Positions 1 through 8,503 are shown, counted from the first letter of the stretch. The stretch is 64,000 nucleotides of DNA from Nocardia sienata NBRC 100364 (GCF_001613205.1 NZ_BDBX01000041.1:1-64000), one strand, 5' to 3'. The notes: generated by a model from the letters alone, not told the origin. Made by a program: numbers and translations.

Positions 1-196
1 GCCCCGTGCGCCAAGAAAGAACCGTGTCATGTTGTCATTCGTTTGGGTAGCAAGATGCTAGAGATAGCAGGGCGATCGAGTATCAGTTTCCCACTATCGC
101 CAGCACTAGGTTAATCGCGATGGTGCGAAGCCTGTTCCAGCGCGGAATGGCCTACGCGTACACTTCTTGCTGAGTCGGGCCAGTTTGGGCCATCCT

Positions 197-535
197 CTAG
201 GTCGCTGTGATGGTGCGCTTCCGCTTGTAGCGGACACGTCGTCGTTGCTCGGTCGGCGGGTACGTTCCGGCACGCCCGGTCGCACGTATATGCTCCAGAA
301 CGGTGTTCGTTGCGTGTTCCAGGCGGCCCAGCCGCAGCTTATGGTAGGCATGGATGGCTGCGTGGCACTGTCGGCATACCGGCTCGAGGTCGGTATCGAG
401 TTCGCTTCCTTTGCCGGATCGCTCGTACGTTTTGTGGTGCAACGAGATACTCTGCGCAGTACCGCATCCAGCACACTTGCGTTCATGAGTGGCAAAGTAT
501 TCGTTCCTCCGCTGCGCCCAGGTATCTGACGCCAT
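197..535 (-). CDS. Small HNH endonuclease-like protein
   Basis: 112-aa protein with the zinc-finger/HNH layout: CAGCG near residue 22, HHKTY near residue 34, and VCRQCHAAIH near residue 53. This CxxC...HH...CxxCH order is typical of small HNH nucleases that cut or nick DNA and are often carried by phages and mobile elements. The C-terminal tail is very basic. The core closely resembles the C-terminal half of the next leftward gene (608-1267), which points to a tandem duplication. The longer overlapping frame 106-558 lacks these motifs and was discarded. The family is clear; whether the enzyme is active is unknown. Confidence 0.72.
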   Translation of the reverse strand: MASDTWAQRRNEYFATHERKCAGCGTAQSISLHHKTYERSGKGSELDTDLEPVCRQCHAAIHAYHKLRLGRLEHATNTVLEHIRATGRAGTYPPTEQRRRVRYKRKRTITAT

Positions 536-607
536 GTAGACGTCGTACTGCTGCGCACGCTTGCTGCGCCGAGGCTCGCCCTTCTGCGGCGCCTGCTTGG
601 GGCGAAT

Positions 608-1267
608 TTAACGTTGCGCCGAAGTTTGTAGCGGGTGCGAGCCAGGCTTCCCTGTGCTCCTTACATGTTCAAGGACGATGTCTGTATTCGCGGCAAGACT
701 CCCCGACTTCTTCGCCTTGTGATACACATCGATCGCGGTATGGCACGGCTGGCAGACCGGCACCAAGTCGGCATCCAGCTCTGCTCCCTTTCGTACATAG
801 GTCTTGTGGTGGAGCGCGATCCCTTGTGTCGCGCCACATCCCGCACATTCTCTGCGATGAGTGGCAAAGTACTCTCGTCGCCTGTTCCGCCACCGCGCCG
901 AGGAGATATAGGTGTCGTATTGGTTGCACGGCTTAGCTGCAGGCATCCCTCGCGCGACACGCTCAGCTTTCACCTTCAGTAGGCGTTCACGCCGCCTGGC
1001 GCCCTTGCTCATCGTCTCAAGCGGAGGCAGCCCCTCGGCTACGCGCTGCTCGGCGCGGCGCGCACGCCGCTCGGCCAGCATCTCGGCTCTACCCGGTTCC
1101 TTGTTGCGTTTGCTCAAATACAACCCCTTACTCGGCTTTCGAATATATCGCGCTACTCGGACACCCCCGAGGCGACGATCCACGCTCCCACCGAAAGAGC
1201 AGGTAACCACGAACCCGTCGGCCGCCGGGCCGGGTCGGCACGGCATCGCGACATTGTTACCCGCCAT
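608..1267 (-). CDS. HNH endonuclease-like protein with basic N-terminal extension
   Basis: 219 aa. The last ~100 residues carry the HNH signature (CAGCGATQG, HHKTY, VCQPCHTAID) and align by eye with the whole of the neighbouring 112-aa protein. The first ~110 residues are rich in Arg/Lys (for example AERRARRAEQRVAEG) and may contact DNA or RNA. The start shown is the longest. A downstream start is possible because the first ~30 residues look uncharacteristic. The function is inferred to be DNA cleavage. The neighbours are transposase scars, so the pair may belong to a mobile or phage-derived segment. Confidence 0.68.
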   Translation of the reverse strand: MAGNNVAMPCRPGPAADGFVVTCSFGGSVDRRLGGVRVARYIRKPSKGLYLSKRNKEPGRAEMLAERRARRAEQRVAEGLPPLETMSKGARRRERLLKVKAERVARGMPAAKPCNQYDTYISSARWRNRRREYFATHRRECAGCGATQGIALHHKTYVRKGAELDADLVPVCQPCHTAIDVYHKAKKSGSLAANTDIVLEHVRSTGKPGSHPLQTSAQR

Positions 1268-1274
1268 ATACGAC

Positions 1275-1640
1275 AGGATTTGTTGTGGCGCGACTGGCGC
1301 CGTAAGTACGGCGGTATGGACACCGATTCGCCAAAGAAATCGAGGATCCGCGGGAACAGAACGACCGATTGAAGCAGCTGCTCGCCGACGCCGAACTGGA
1401 GAATGACGCCCTGCGGGAGATCAGCAAGAGAAGATCCTGGGCCAGGCGGCCAGGCGATGCACCGTAGACATGCTCCCGGATCGGATGGGCATGCCCGAAG
1501 GTTCGCGTGCAAGATTACGGGGCTCGCCCGCTCCGCTTATCCGCGATTGCTGGCCACGCAGACACCAGCTGATCCCGATGCCGGGCGCCGGCTTGGTCAT
1601 GCGGCCGAACAACCATGTCACGGTTCCACGGGGCTTAGGT
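1275..1640 (+). pseudogene. IS3-family transposase remnant
   Basis: Broken reading frames on the plus strand match the OrfA region and the start of OrfB of IS3-type transposases. One frame gives a WRDWRRKYGG-like start, then LKQLLADAELENDALREI (the coiled-coil part of OrfA). A frame change then gives ILGQAARRCTVDML, and a third frame gives RFACKITGLARSAY. At least two frameshifts separate these pieces, and the rve catalytic domain is missing. No terminal repeats were found. This is a decayed insertion, not an expressed gene. Confidence 0.7.
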
Positions 1641-2215
1641 GTATGAGGCCGTGACGTTGGTGACGCCGGAGCGCAATCGGCTTACCGGGGGTCGATTGTC
1701 GGCTGCAGTATGGGGCCGATGGTAGCTGTAGTGGATGTTCCAGATCTGCAGCGCCCGTTGACGCTGCAGATCCATTCCCGGGGCATAGGGGAAGTCCCCG
1801 GCCAGGATCCGGTTGTAACGTGCGACTTTCCCGTTACCCGGGGCATGTATCCGCTGGTTACGGGCCCCCGGGAGGACCTTCGCGAAGTCACGGCCTTGCA
1901 GCACGCGCCGTTGTCGGTGACGATCCGGTTCAGGCAAGTGATGCTGTGGGCGACGAAGAACACTCGTGGCCGGTGCACGAACCCGACAGCAGTAGAGGCT
2001 TTCTCATCACCGAGTGGCTCGGCGTGTACCAGTCGAGAGAACCCGTCGACTGCCGAATGCAGGAACACGTAGCCGGCTCGGGCAGCGCGGGTCTTGGCGC
2101 GGGCAGCGGCCTTGGCCTGCTCCGAGCCCTCACCGTGGACACGCCATCCGCCACCGTCGGGGATCCGACCGACCTTTTTCTGACGACTAGGTCGACCTCT
2201 TGGCCAGCGACGTAG
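1635..2215 (-). pseudogene. IS481-family transposase remnant
   Basis: Minus-strand pieces of an rve/DDE integrase core in more than one frame. From 2215 leftward: a basic stretch ending KAAARAKTRAARAGYVFLHS, then AVDGFSRLVHAEPLGDEKA, RIVTDNGACCKA (the second catalytic Asp), and after a frameshift GNGKVARYNRILAGDF and WNIHYSYHRPHTAA, ending in TNVTASYT. This is the usual order in IS481 transposases. The frameshift near 1900 breaks the catalytic domain. A second, shorter piece of the same family lies at 17540-17735. Confidence 0.75.
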
Positions 2216-2904
2216 GCGGCTCGCAAGCCCACGGATTCGCAGTCAGGCATCGACTCACCCGATCCCGACGATGCCGCGGTTGATTCGTCGACCCTCCCCC
2301 ACGGGTCACGCTCTACATGCCGGCACTCACCCAGCCTCCCGACGAAATAGCCCACAGCCAGCGAGGACACCCGCACCTCATCAAGCGGGGCGCAAATCCA
2401 GGTTTCCGGCAACGGCAGCGCCGCGATGTGGGTTGGCCGGCGCGAAAGGAACACATACATGAGTTGGTTCTCAGGACTGTCTCAGCTGAACCCGACTTGA
2501 GCCCCCATGTCGCTGACCTGCGCATATGGCTCGCTTAATTGATACCTACACCACATAACAGCAGGTAGAAAGAGTGGCATATGTGTCCGGAGGGGGAATC
2601 AACCACTACGCCCACGCGCTCACCAGGCAACATCTCCTGCATATCGAGTAGTAGACGCCAGATAGGCACGCGACCCCGGAACGGGACTCGCATCCTCCCG
2701 TTTACCTCTTCCCGCGGCCGCGTCGGCTTGGCCGACTATGACTCCGCCAAGGGCGACTCCGTGGGACCTTGGGACGCCTACGACCAATAAGCTCGGTGAG
2801 TGTTTTACGAGGAGGATCCAGAAGGGGTGGCGAGTTGTCGTAACCGGCCGATCGACCAAGATCCAACTGAATAGGTTGCCGCGCCGGCTGGGGCCTTCCT
2901 CTCG
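2216..2904. other. Stretch without a recognisable gene, containing one repeat
   Basis: I see no convincing gene between the IS481 remnant and the split gene at 2905. Open frames here are short, arginine-rich and match nothing I recognise. The one informative piece is the 51-bp repeat at 2582-2632, which encodes the last residues of a recombinase-like protein. Confidence 0.5.
2582..2632 (+). repeat. 51-bp exact repeat, inverted copy at 22087-22137
   Basis: This 51-bp stretch is identical base for base to the reverse complement of 22087-22137. In both copies it reads VSGGGINHYAHALTRQH in frame and is followed by a stop. At 22.1 kb it is the C-terminal end of a serine recombinase remnant; here only this tail is left. 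It marks a second, almost erased copy of the same element. Confidence 0.85.
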
Positions 2905-3374
2905 CTAATCGAGGAAGTAGGCGTCGACTTTCTCGTCGGAATCCAAGAGTTCGTCCGAAGCCACGCCGAGTTCCGCCGCTAGCTCTACCGATCCGACGAG
3001 TGCGACCTGCACATCAGGTGAGAAGGCGCGTTCGAGCAGCCCGAGATAGTCCGACATGCTCTGGTACACCTTTTCCAGTGTGGCCTGGTACTCCGCGGCG
3101 AGTTGCTCGTCGAGGTAACGCTCGATCAGCGCCGCCTCTCGCTTTGTCAACGACGATGCGACGGCCTTGTACATCACAGCGCCGACCGTGGTGCCGATGA
3201 CGGCGCCGAGGACCGGTATGGGGATAGTCGCCTGGCCGACGAACGAGGACAGCGCGCGTACTGCGGCCTCCAAGGCGATGCTCTCGGAGTTCTCGATGAA
3301 CTCGAGTTCGTCGATCTGGTCCCGGCGCAACTTGTTCGCTTGCTCTGCGATGCTCAAGGATGTGGTAGGCACGG
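2905..3374 (-). pseudogene. C-terminal half of a gene split by the Tn3-family transposon
   Basis: The minus frame is open up to 3480, but bases above 3374 belong to the transposon inverted repeat. The native part (~156 aa) starts VPTTSLSIAEQANKLRRDQ and contains a hydrophobic glycine-rich hairpin (IPIPVLGAVIGTTVGAVMY), then a helical tail ending KVDAYFLD. From memory this hairpin and tail form the end of a long bacterial membrane-associated family whose preceding residues resemble the last residues of the ORF at 11681-12681. Joining the two gives R-H-V-P-T-T-S in frame across the insertion point. I infer one ~490-aa gene cut by the 3375-11680 insertion. Molecular function is unknown. Confidence 0.7.
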
Positions 3375-3412
3375 GGGGTCCAGTCGAGCGGAAATTGGCG
3401 TTAGCGGTGGCG
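3375..3412 (+). repeat. Left terminal inverted repeat of the Tn3-family element
   Basis: It begins GGGGTCCAGTCGAGCGGAAA and matches the reverse complement of 11643-11680, with mismatches mainly at the inner end. A GGGG start and ~38-bp length are standard for Tn3-family ends. The stop codon of the leftward fragment at 3401 lies inside it. Confidence 0.8.
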
Positions 3413-3660
3413 CGTGGGCCGGTATCCGAGTAGGGCGGTGCTGATGGCGTGGGCGATCCACGCCAGTCCGGCTGTCCCATCGAGGGTCGGCGGCCGGGTA
3501 TCCAGTACGGGCACGAATTCGTAGGTGTGGCCGGTTCCGGCGGCTGGGTCGTTGCCGTGATCGGCGGTGATGATGATCCGGTCCGCGCTGTCCATCCTGG
3601 CCAGGGCTTCGCCGATGGTGGCGTCGATCCGGGGCTCCGGACTGGGGTCGGCGGAACGCG
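3401..3660 (-). pseudogene. Phosphopentomutase-like C-terminal fragment
   Basis: A minus-strand fragment contains IIITADHGNDPAAGTGH and EFVPVL, like the metal-binding ITADHGNDP...H..E..P block of phosphopentomutases and other members of the alkaline-phosphatase-like metalloenzyme superfamily. Only ~85 residues remain of a family near 390-400 aa. The frame ends inside the transposon inverted repeat, so the fragment was carried as passenger DNA or trapped at the end. It cannot be functional. The family call rests on one motif. Confidence 0.55.
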
Positions 3661-3672
3661 CCGGCGGCAGCG

Positions 3673-4076
3673 TTGAACGAGTACGGCGCGATGCGCCGCA
3701 CCATCTACGCCTGCCGGTACCTGACCGATCCGGACTAAAGGGCGAATCCATCCACGCCCTCAAACGCGGCCTCATCTACGCCCACGAGGGCGCCTTCCGC
3801 GCACGCCACCTGGAAGCCCAGACCGAACAAGCCTGGTGCCTGACCGTGGCCACTAACGCAGTAATCGCTTGGACCACAGAGTATTACGCGCTCGCGGTGG
3901 ACCAGATGCGCCGTCAGGGCCGCCGTATCGACGCCAATGTTCTGGCCCACGTCAGCCCGGCGCACAGCGAGAACATCATTTTCTTCGGCGCGGTCGAGGT
4001 CGATATCGACGCCGAACTCGCCCAGCTCGGTCCCACCGGCTACCGGCCGCTGCGGGTCCGCGACACCCTGTTCTGA
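3673..4076 (+). pseudogene. C-terminal fragment of a Tn3-family transposase
   Basis: Reads LNEYGAMRRTIYACRYLTDPD, then a frameshift near 3737, then GESIHALKRGLIYAHEGAFR, ARHLEAQTEQAWCLTVATNA, WTTEYYALAVDQ and HVSPAHSENI to a stop at 4076. This is the C-terminal end of a Tn3-type TnpA, and it differs in sequence from the intact transposase at 8504-11581. It is the trace of an older Tn3-like element inside the present transposon. Confidence 0.8.
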
Positions 4077-4311
4077 TCAGCACTCATCGCAGCGCCGTTC
4101 CCTAGTTCTCGGGCGAGCGCCGCGATGGAGCCGGCGGGGAAGCTGAAGGTGATCGGCCGGGCCGAGCAGGGCGGTGTCGAGGTGCTGTTCACAGACGAGC
4201 CCGGGATCCGCAGCACTCCAGATCGGCGAGTACTCCTTTGAGTGGCTGTCCGGCGTAGGCGTCGGTGCCACACACGCGTTTTGCAGCCCCCAGCGCAGGA
4301 ATGCACGTGCC

Positions 4312-4797
4312 CTAGTCTGCGGCGGGGCGTGCGGCGCTGATTTCTGTCGCCGCCTGCTGGAAGGCGTCGGCGGCCCGTGCGAAGTAGTCGAAGAGGAATT
4401 CCCGCTGTTCGGGTGTGTAGCCGCCGATGATGTCGCCGATCTTGCGGCGGGCGGGGGCGAGTACGTCGTCGAGATCGGCGGGCTGGGCGACCGGCTCGAC
4501 CATCACCTTGCGGCGGTCGATGGGGTCAGCGCCGCGACGCACATACCCGGCCTTTTCCAGGCGGTCGATGAGCCGGGTGGTGGGCCCGGTGGTCAGACCG
4601 GTGCGGGCGCCGAGTTCGCCGGGTGTCATGGCCCCGCTCAGTTCCAGGATGTTGAGCGCGTACAGGTCGGTGGCGCCCAGCCCGACGGCTCTGGCGCCCG
4701 CTTGGGCATGCAGCACAACAGAACTCAGGTACCGCCGGAAGACCTGACTGGGGTCGTCTTTCTGCCTATCCGTTGACAAGGGGTCCACCTTCCTCAT
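4312..4797 (-). CDS. MarR-family transcriptional regulator
   Basis: 161 aa. Winged-helix core with LNILELSGAMTPGELGARTG, the recognition helix region TTGPTTRLIDRLEKAGYV, and a wing carrying DPIDRRKVMVEPV, followed by a dimerisation helix. Family members bind palindromic operators and usually release DNA when they bind a small ligand. The gene is divergent from the SnoaL/SDR cassette (4879-7359), and two inverted repeats lie in the 82-bp gap, so it probably represses both itself and the cassette. The ligand is unknown. The whole unit sits inside the Tn3-family transposon as passenger DNA. Confidence 0.85.
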   Translation of the reverse strand: MRKVDPLSTDRQKDDPSQVFRRYLSSVVLHAQAGARAVGLGATDLYALNILELSGAMTPGELGARTGLTTGPTTRLIDRLEKAGYVRRGADPIDRRKVMVEPVAQPADLDDVLAPARRKIGDIIGGYTPEQREFLFDYFARAADAFQQAATEISAARPAAD

Positions 4798-4799
4798 AT

Positions 4800-4847
4800 T
4801 CTCTTCCTAAACGAAGAGACATCTCCTAAGAAGAGAAATCTTCTAGG
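4800..4847. promoter_or_regulatory. Two dyads, likely MarR operators
   Basis: The first dyad is TCTCTTC-6 bp-GAAGAGA (4800-4819). The second is AGAAGA-gaaa-TCTTCT inside CCTA...TAGG (4825-4847). Both share the AGAAGA/TCTTCT half-site and lie between the divergent MarR gene and its putative target operon. Two spaced sites are common for MarR autoregulation. Confidence 0.65.
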
Positions 4848-4878
4848 CAGGGAGAATAGCACGAGGAAGGTCCCCGCG

Positions 4879-5562
4879 ATGACCGCGACCACCACCAATA
4901 CCGAATCCACCACGGCGTCCACCCACTCCGCCGATTCCGTCGGCCTACCGTCCCCCAGGGCCACGAAGTCCCGTCGCCGCACCGTCGTGAAGGTGCTGGG
5001 CGCGAGCGCACTCACTCTCGGCATTGCCGCCGCCGGCGGGTATGTGTGGCTGGACCAGACCTCGGACGTGCGCAACCAGGGCATTGCCGAGTGCACGAGC
5101 GTCACACCGGACGGCGGCACCGCCGCGGACCTGCAGGGGGTCTGCGCGACGCTGGCCGAGATGACCGCGGCCTGGGGGCAGGGCGACGCCGACGCCTTCG
5201 GCGCCACCTTCACCGAGAACGGCACCTACACCACTTTCGTGGGCACCTACTACGACGGCCGTCGCGATCTCACCGAGTCCCACCGCGCGCTGTTCAACGG
5301 ATTCCTGAAGGGCAGCAAGCTCGCCGACTCCTACCTCGGCATCCGCTTCTTCGGCGCGGACACCGCGATCGTCACCACCCGCGGCGACCGGTACGACGAC
5401 GAACGCCCGAGCGAGCTGTCCAAGACCCAGACCTACACCCTGGTGCGCGAACAGGACGGAAAGTGGCGCATCGCCGCCTTCCAGAACACCAAGCGCCAGA
5501 CCGTCATGGAACGCATCTCATTCCTGTTCGATGCGGACACCAAGCCCGAGGCCGAGCGATGA
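4879..5562 (+). CDS. Membrane-anchored SnoaL/SgcJ-like (NTF2-fold) protein
   Basis: 227 aa. A basic stretch (KSRRRTVVKVLG) followed by a hydrophobic segment at about residues 35-55 suggests a signal anchor. The rest is an NTF2-like/SgcJ-EcaC cone-shaped domain: MTAAWGQGDADAFGATFTEN, then SHRALFNGFLKGSKL, VTTRG and WRIAAFQNTKR. Such domains bind small hydrophobic ligands or act as cyclases, isomerases or accessory oxidoreductases. The cytosolic protein at 6293-6739 is a close relative without the anchor. First gene of the cassette; its stop overlaps the next start (ATGA). Confidence 0.75.
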   Translation: MTATTTNTESTTASTHSADSVGLPSPRATKSRRRTVVKVLGASALTLGIAAAGGYVWLDQTSDVRNQGIAECTSVTPDGGTAADLQGVCATLAEMTAAWGQGDADAFGATFTENGTYTTFVGTYYDGRRDLTESHRALFNGFLKGSKLADSYLGIRFFGADTAIVTTRGDRYDDERPSELSKTQTYTLVREQDGKWRIAAFQNTKRQTVMERISFLFDADTKPEAER

Positions 5563-6278
5563 GAGCACTCGTGACCGGCGCCAGTGCGGGTATCGGTCGA
5601 GCGTTCGCGGTAGCGCTCGCGACGCAGGGATATTCGGTGACAGGGGTGGCGCGGGGCGCCGAGGGACTGGAAACGCTCATGACCGAGCTCGGGAACGGGC
5701 ACGACTATCTCGCCGCGGATCTCGCCACCACCGAAGGGCTGGCGGCGACCGCCGCACTACTCCGGCACGGTGGATACACGCTGCTGGTGAACAATGCCGG
5801 TACCGCCACCCACGGCGACTTCGCCGAGCTGCCGCTCGAATCCGCGCTCACCACGATCGAGGTGAATTGCCGCGCGGTCGTCGTCCTGGCGCACGCCTTC
5901 CTCGGTGCGGCCGCACCCGGCAGCGCGCTGGTGAACGTGTCCTCCACGCTGGGGGAAATCCCGAAGCCGGGAATCGGTGTCTACAGCGCCTCCAAAGCCT
6001 TCGTCACCGCCTTCTCCGAAACGCTGTGGCACGAACAGAAGTCGCGCGCAGTGCACGTCCTGGCCCTGTGCCCGGGTGTCACGCGAACCGCCTCACAAAC
6101 CGCGGACGACGTCCCGCCCTGGCTGGTCCAGTCACCTCGTGAAGTGGTGGATCGCGCCCGAAAAGCGCTGTCCGGCAAGGCCGGTCCCGTCGTCGCGACC
6201 AGCCGGACCAATCAACTGTTCACCGCCGCACTGCGGCTCATTCCCCGCAGGGCCGCCCTGGCCCTGCTCGCGCACTGA
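5559..6278 (+). CDS. Short-chain dehydrogenase/reductase
   Basis: 239 aa, starting at ATG 5559, which overlaps the upstream stop. Classical SDR features: TGASAGIGRAF (NAD(P)-binding glycine motif) at the N-terminus, LVNNAG near residue 80, the catalytic Ser in NVSSTLGE, and YSASKAF (YxxxK) near residue 148. An NAD(P)H-dependent oxidoreductase acting on an unknown carbonyl or alcohol. Tight coupling to the two SnoaL-like proteins suggests they act on the same small molecule. An in-frame upstream extension exists but would overlap the preceding gene completely. Confidence 0.85.
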   Translation: MRALVTGASAGIGRAFAVALATQGYSVTGVARGAEGLETLMTELGNGHDYLAADLATTEGLAATAALLRHGGYTLLVNNAGTATHGDFAELPLESALTTIEVNCRAVVVLAHAFLGAAAPGSALVNVSSTLGEIPKPGIGVYSASKAFVTAFSETLWHEQKSRAVHVLALCPGVTRTASQTADDVPPWLVQSPREVVDRARKALSGKAGPVVATSRTNQLFTAALRLIPRRAALALLAH

Positions 6279-6292
6279 AGGAGCTCACCACC

Positions 6293-6739
6293 ATGAACGC
6301 CACCACCGACACCGCCGCCATTCGCGCCCTCATCGAGCGCAGCGCACAGGCGTGGACCCGGGGCGACGGCACTGCCTACGGCGAATGCTTCACCGCCGAC
6401 GCCACCGACGTCACCTACATGGGCACCGTCTACCACGGCGGTCCGGAGATCGGCCGCGGGCACCAGGTGCTGTTCGACAGCTTCCTGAAGGGAACCCGCC
6501 TCACCGTCGAGATTATTGAAATCCGCACCTACGGAAGCGACACTGCCATCGTGGTGGCGCGCGGCGAGTCCTCGAAGGGGGCGCCGAAGCAGCTGGGCAA
6601 GCTCGCGACCTACACGGTGATCCGCGATGCAGACGGCCAGTGGCGGATCGCGGCGGTACAGAAGACCCAGCGCAAGCGGCTCATGGAGGCCCTCACCTTC
6701 ACATTCCAGCCCGCCTCCCGCCCGGCCGCCCGCTCATGA
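6293..6739 (+). CDS. SnoaL/SgcJ-like (NTF2-fold) protein
   Basis: 148 aa, preceded by a clear ribosome site (AAGGAG, 8 bp upstream). Same domain as the gene at 4879 without the membrane anchor: SAQAWTRGDGTAYGECFTAD, VLFDSFLKGTRLTVE, VVARG and WRIAAVQKTQRKRLMEALTF. The parallel end (TKRQTVMERISF in the other copy) points to duplication inside the operon. The catalytic function is unknown. The stop overlaps the next start. Confidence 0.78.
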   Translation: MNATTDTAAIRALIERSAQAWTRGDGTAYGECFTADATDVTYMGTVYHGGPEIGRGHQVLFDSFLKGTRLTVEIIEIRTYGSDTAIVVARGESSKGAPKQLGKLATYTVIRDADGQWRIAAVQKTQRKRLMEALTFTFQPASRPAARS

Positions 6740-7359
6740 GCACCATTGCCGTCCTCGGGGCCACCGGCCGCACCGGGCGGATGATTGTGAACGAGGCACT
6801 GGCTCGTGGGCACCGTGTCACCGCCGTCGTCCGCCGGGCCGGAAGCCTCGGTCCAGCAGCGGGATTGACGGTGGTCACCGCCGATCCGACCCGACCGGGG
6901 GCCTTGAACGGACTTCTCGATGAACACGATGTGGTGATCTCCGCGCTGGGTGCCGCCGGACGCGGTCCCACCACGCTCTACTCCGACAGCGCCGCCACGA
7001 TCATGACGGCCCTGCGGCCCAGAGGTCGACTGCTCGTCCTTTCCTCCGCAGGGGTGGGCATTCCATCCGATGCGGACCTGGTCAGCAGGCTCTTCGCCCG
7101 GCTGCTGCACCGGATCATGCGCGAGGTCTACACCGATATGGAAAGAATGGAACGCCAACTCGCGCACAGCGAGCTGACCTGGACCGCCGTGCGGCCGACA
7201 CGTCTGACCCATGACCCCGCAGCCAGGCATCCGCGAATCTCCGTAGGCGCGAAAGCGAAGGTCGGCCCGCGAACCTCACGAGCCGACCTTGCCAGATATC
7301 TACTCGACGCCATCGACGACCCACGCACCTACCGCACACCCGTCGCCATCTCTTCGTGA
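6736..7359 (+). CDS. NAD(P)H-binding (NmrA-like atypical SDR) protein
   Basis: 207 aa, starting at ATG 6736, which overlaps the upstream stop. The N-terminal GATGRTGRMI is the dinucleotide-binding loop of atypical SDRs (NmrA/SDR-a family). VVISALGAAGRG and LLVLSSAGVG follow at the usual positions. The C-terminus has WTAVRPTRLT, also typical of the family. Likely a reductase or redox-sensing protein. It is the last gene of the MarR-controlled cassette, followed at once by the transposon recombination site. Confidence 0.78.
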   Translation: MSTIAVLGATGRTGRMIVNEALARGHRVTAVVRRAGSLGPAAGLTVVTADPTRPGALNGLLDEHDVVISALGAAGRGPTTLYSDSAATIMTALRPRGRLLVLSSAGVGIPSDADLVSRLFARLLHRIMREVYTDMERMERQLAHSELTWTAVRPTRLTHDPAARHPRISVGAKAKVGPRTSRADLARYLLDAIDDPRTYRTPVAISS

Positions 7360-7421
7360 ATGCAACTCTGCTGACAAGACCACTTCGAACATCGACCACA
7401 TCTGCGAAATCTGGCGCTAAG

Positions 7422-7460
7422 CAGTTACCGCAGATAGTGACATACTATGTGCGGTAACTG
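7422..7460. other. Core recombination site (IRS/res type) for the tyrosine recombinase
   Basis: CAGTTACCGCAGATAG (7422-7437) and CTATGTGCGGTAACTG (7445-7460) form a 16-bp inverted repeat with one mismatch and a 7-bp spacer. This resembles a tyrosine-recombinase core site. A third copy of the half-site, ACTATCTGCGGTAG, lies at 7510-7523 just before the recombinase gene, like the accessory motifs of TnpI-type transposons (Tn4430, Tn5401). A matching dyad lies at 25921-25959. Confidence 0.75.
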
Positions 7461-7541
7461 CCGAGTCGTCCTGGTGCGATACACCCCGAACCCGGGGGCG
7501 ACTCGGGAAACTATCTGCGGTAGCGACGGGAGGGTGGTGCG

Positions 7542-8480
7542 ATGGGGCAGGTTCGGAGACTCCCGAGCGCGGTCGGCGGGGTCCGGCTCAGTGATGCCGT
7601 GGCGATCTATCTGGCGGCGATCACGGTCGAGAACACGAAGGCGACCTACGCTACGGCGCTGAACCGGCTCGTGGCCGACTTCGGCCGCGATACCGATGTG
7701 GCGCTGCTGGGGTCGCAGCCGGATCGGGTGGCCGGCTGGTTCACCTTCATGTGGGGCGACAAAGCAGCCAAGACGTTCAACATCCGGTTGACCGCCCTGC
7801 AATCGGCGTGCACGTACTGGGCCGAACAGGACTGGCTGGCCGCCGATCCGCTGGTGCGGTTGAAGGCGCGTCCCGCACCGCCGGATACCAGCAAGGCACT
7901 CTCGCGTGATCGCGTCGCCGAGATCCTGACATCGGATGCGCCACTGCGCGAGCGGGTGCTGTGGCACCTGCTGTATGAATCCTCCGCCCGCGCCGAGGAA
8001 GTGCTGATGCTCGACGTGCCCGATCTGGACACGGTGAACCGGTGCGCGGTGGTGACCCGCAAGGGCGGGGCGCGTGAGCGGATCGCCTGGCAGACCGGCA
8101 CCGCGCGGCTGCTGCCACGCATGCTCGCCGGTCGGCGCCGGGGCCCATTGTTCCTCACCGACCGCAAGGCCCGCCCCTCGGTGGCCAGCAACGATGTGGA
8201 TCCGGTGACCGGGCGAGCCCGCTTGTCCTACCGTCGCGCGGCAGAACTATTCGAGACCTACACCGCACACTTCGGCGACGGCCCCTACACATTGCATCAA
8301 TGGCGGCATTCCCGACTCACCCACGCCGCCGAGGACGGCGCGTCCACGCCAGTGTTGATGAAGCTGAGCGGGCACACCTCGGTCCGCAGCCTCGCCAAAT
8401 ACGCTCGGGTGTCCGACGAGGGGCTGCGCCGGTTCCAGGCCGACACCGACCCAGCCGCCCGCCGTCGGCCGAACCGCTGA
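7542..8480 (+). CDS. tnpI: Tyrosine recombinase (TnpI-type cointegrate resolvase)
   Basis: 312 aa, with a strong ribosome site (GGGAGG) before ATG 7542. N-terminal SAM-like core-binding domain (~20-100) and C-terminal catalytic domain with all key residues visible: Arg150 (SSARAEE), His252 and Arg255 (HQWRH), His278 (SGHTS) and the nucleophile Tyr287 (LAKYAR). It lies directly downstream of its putative core site and converges on a Tn3-type transposase, so its likely job is resolving cointegrates, as TnpI does in Tn4430-like elements. The symbol is by analogy. Confidence 0.85.
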   Translation: MGQVRRLPSAVGGVRLSDAVAIYLAAITVENTKATYATALNRLVADFGRDTDVALLGSQPDRVAGWFTFMWGDKAAKTFNIRLTALQSACTYWAEQDWLAADPLVRLKARPAPPDTSKALSRDRVAEILTSDAPLRERVLWHLLYESSARAEEVLMLDVPDLDTVNRCAVVTRKGGARERIAWQTGTARLLPRMLAGRRRGPLFLTDRKARPSVASNDVDPVTGRARLSYRRAAELFETYTAHFGDGPYTLHQWRHSRLTHAAEDGASTPVLMKLSGHTSVRSLAKYARVSDEGLRRFQADTDPAARRRPNR

Positions 8481-8503
8481 TCTGTTTTCCTCACCCGAAA
8501 CCG

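Noticed and set aside
2582..2632. CRISPR-type repeat
   Set aside because: Only two copies, 19 kb apart and inverted, both coding for a recombinase tail. No array of spaced repeats was found anywhere in the window.
7384..7421. True left end of the intact Tn3 transposon
   Set aside because: It shares only about 19 of 29 positions with the right end and lacks the GGGG start. The 3375 end is a far better match, and its flank can be rejoined to the split gene.
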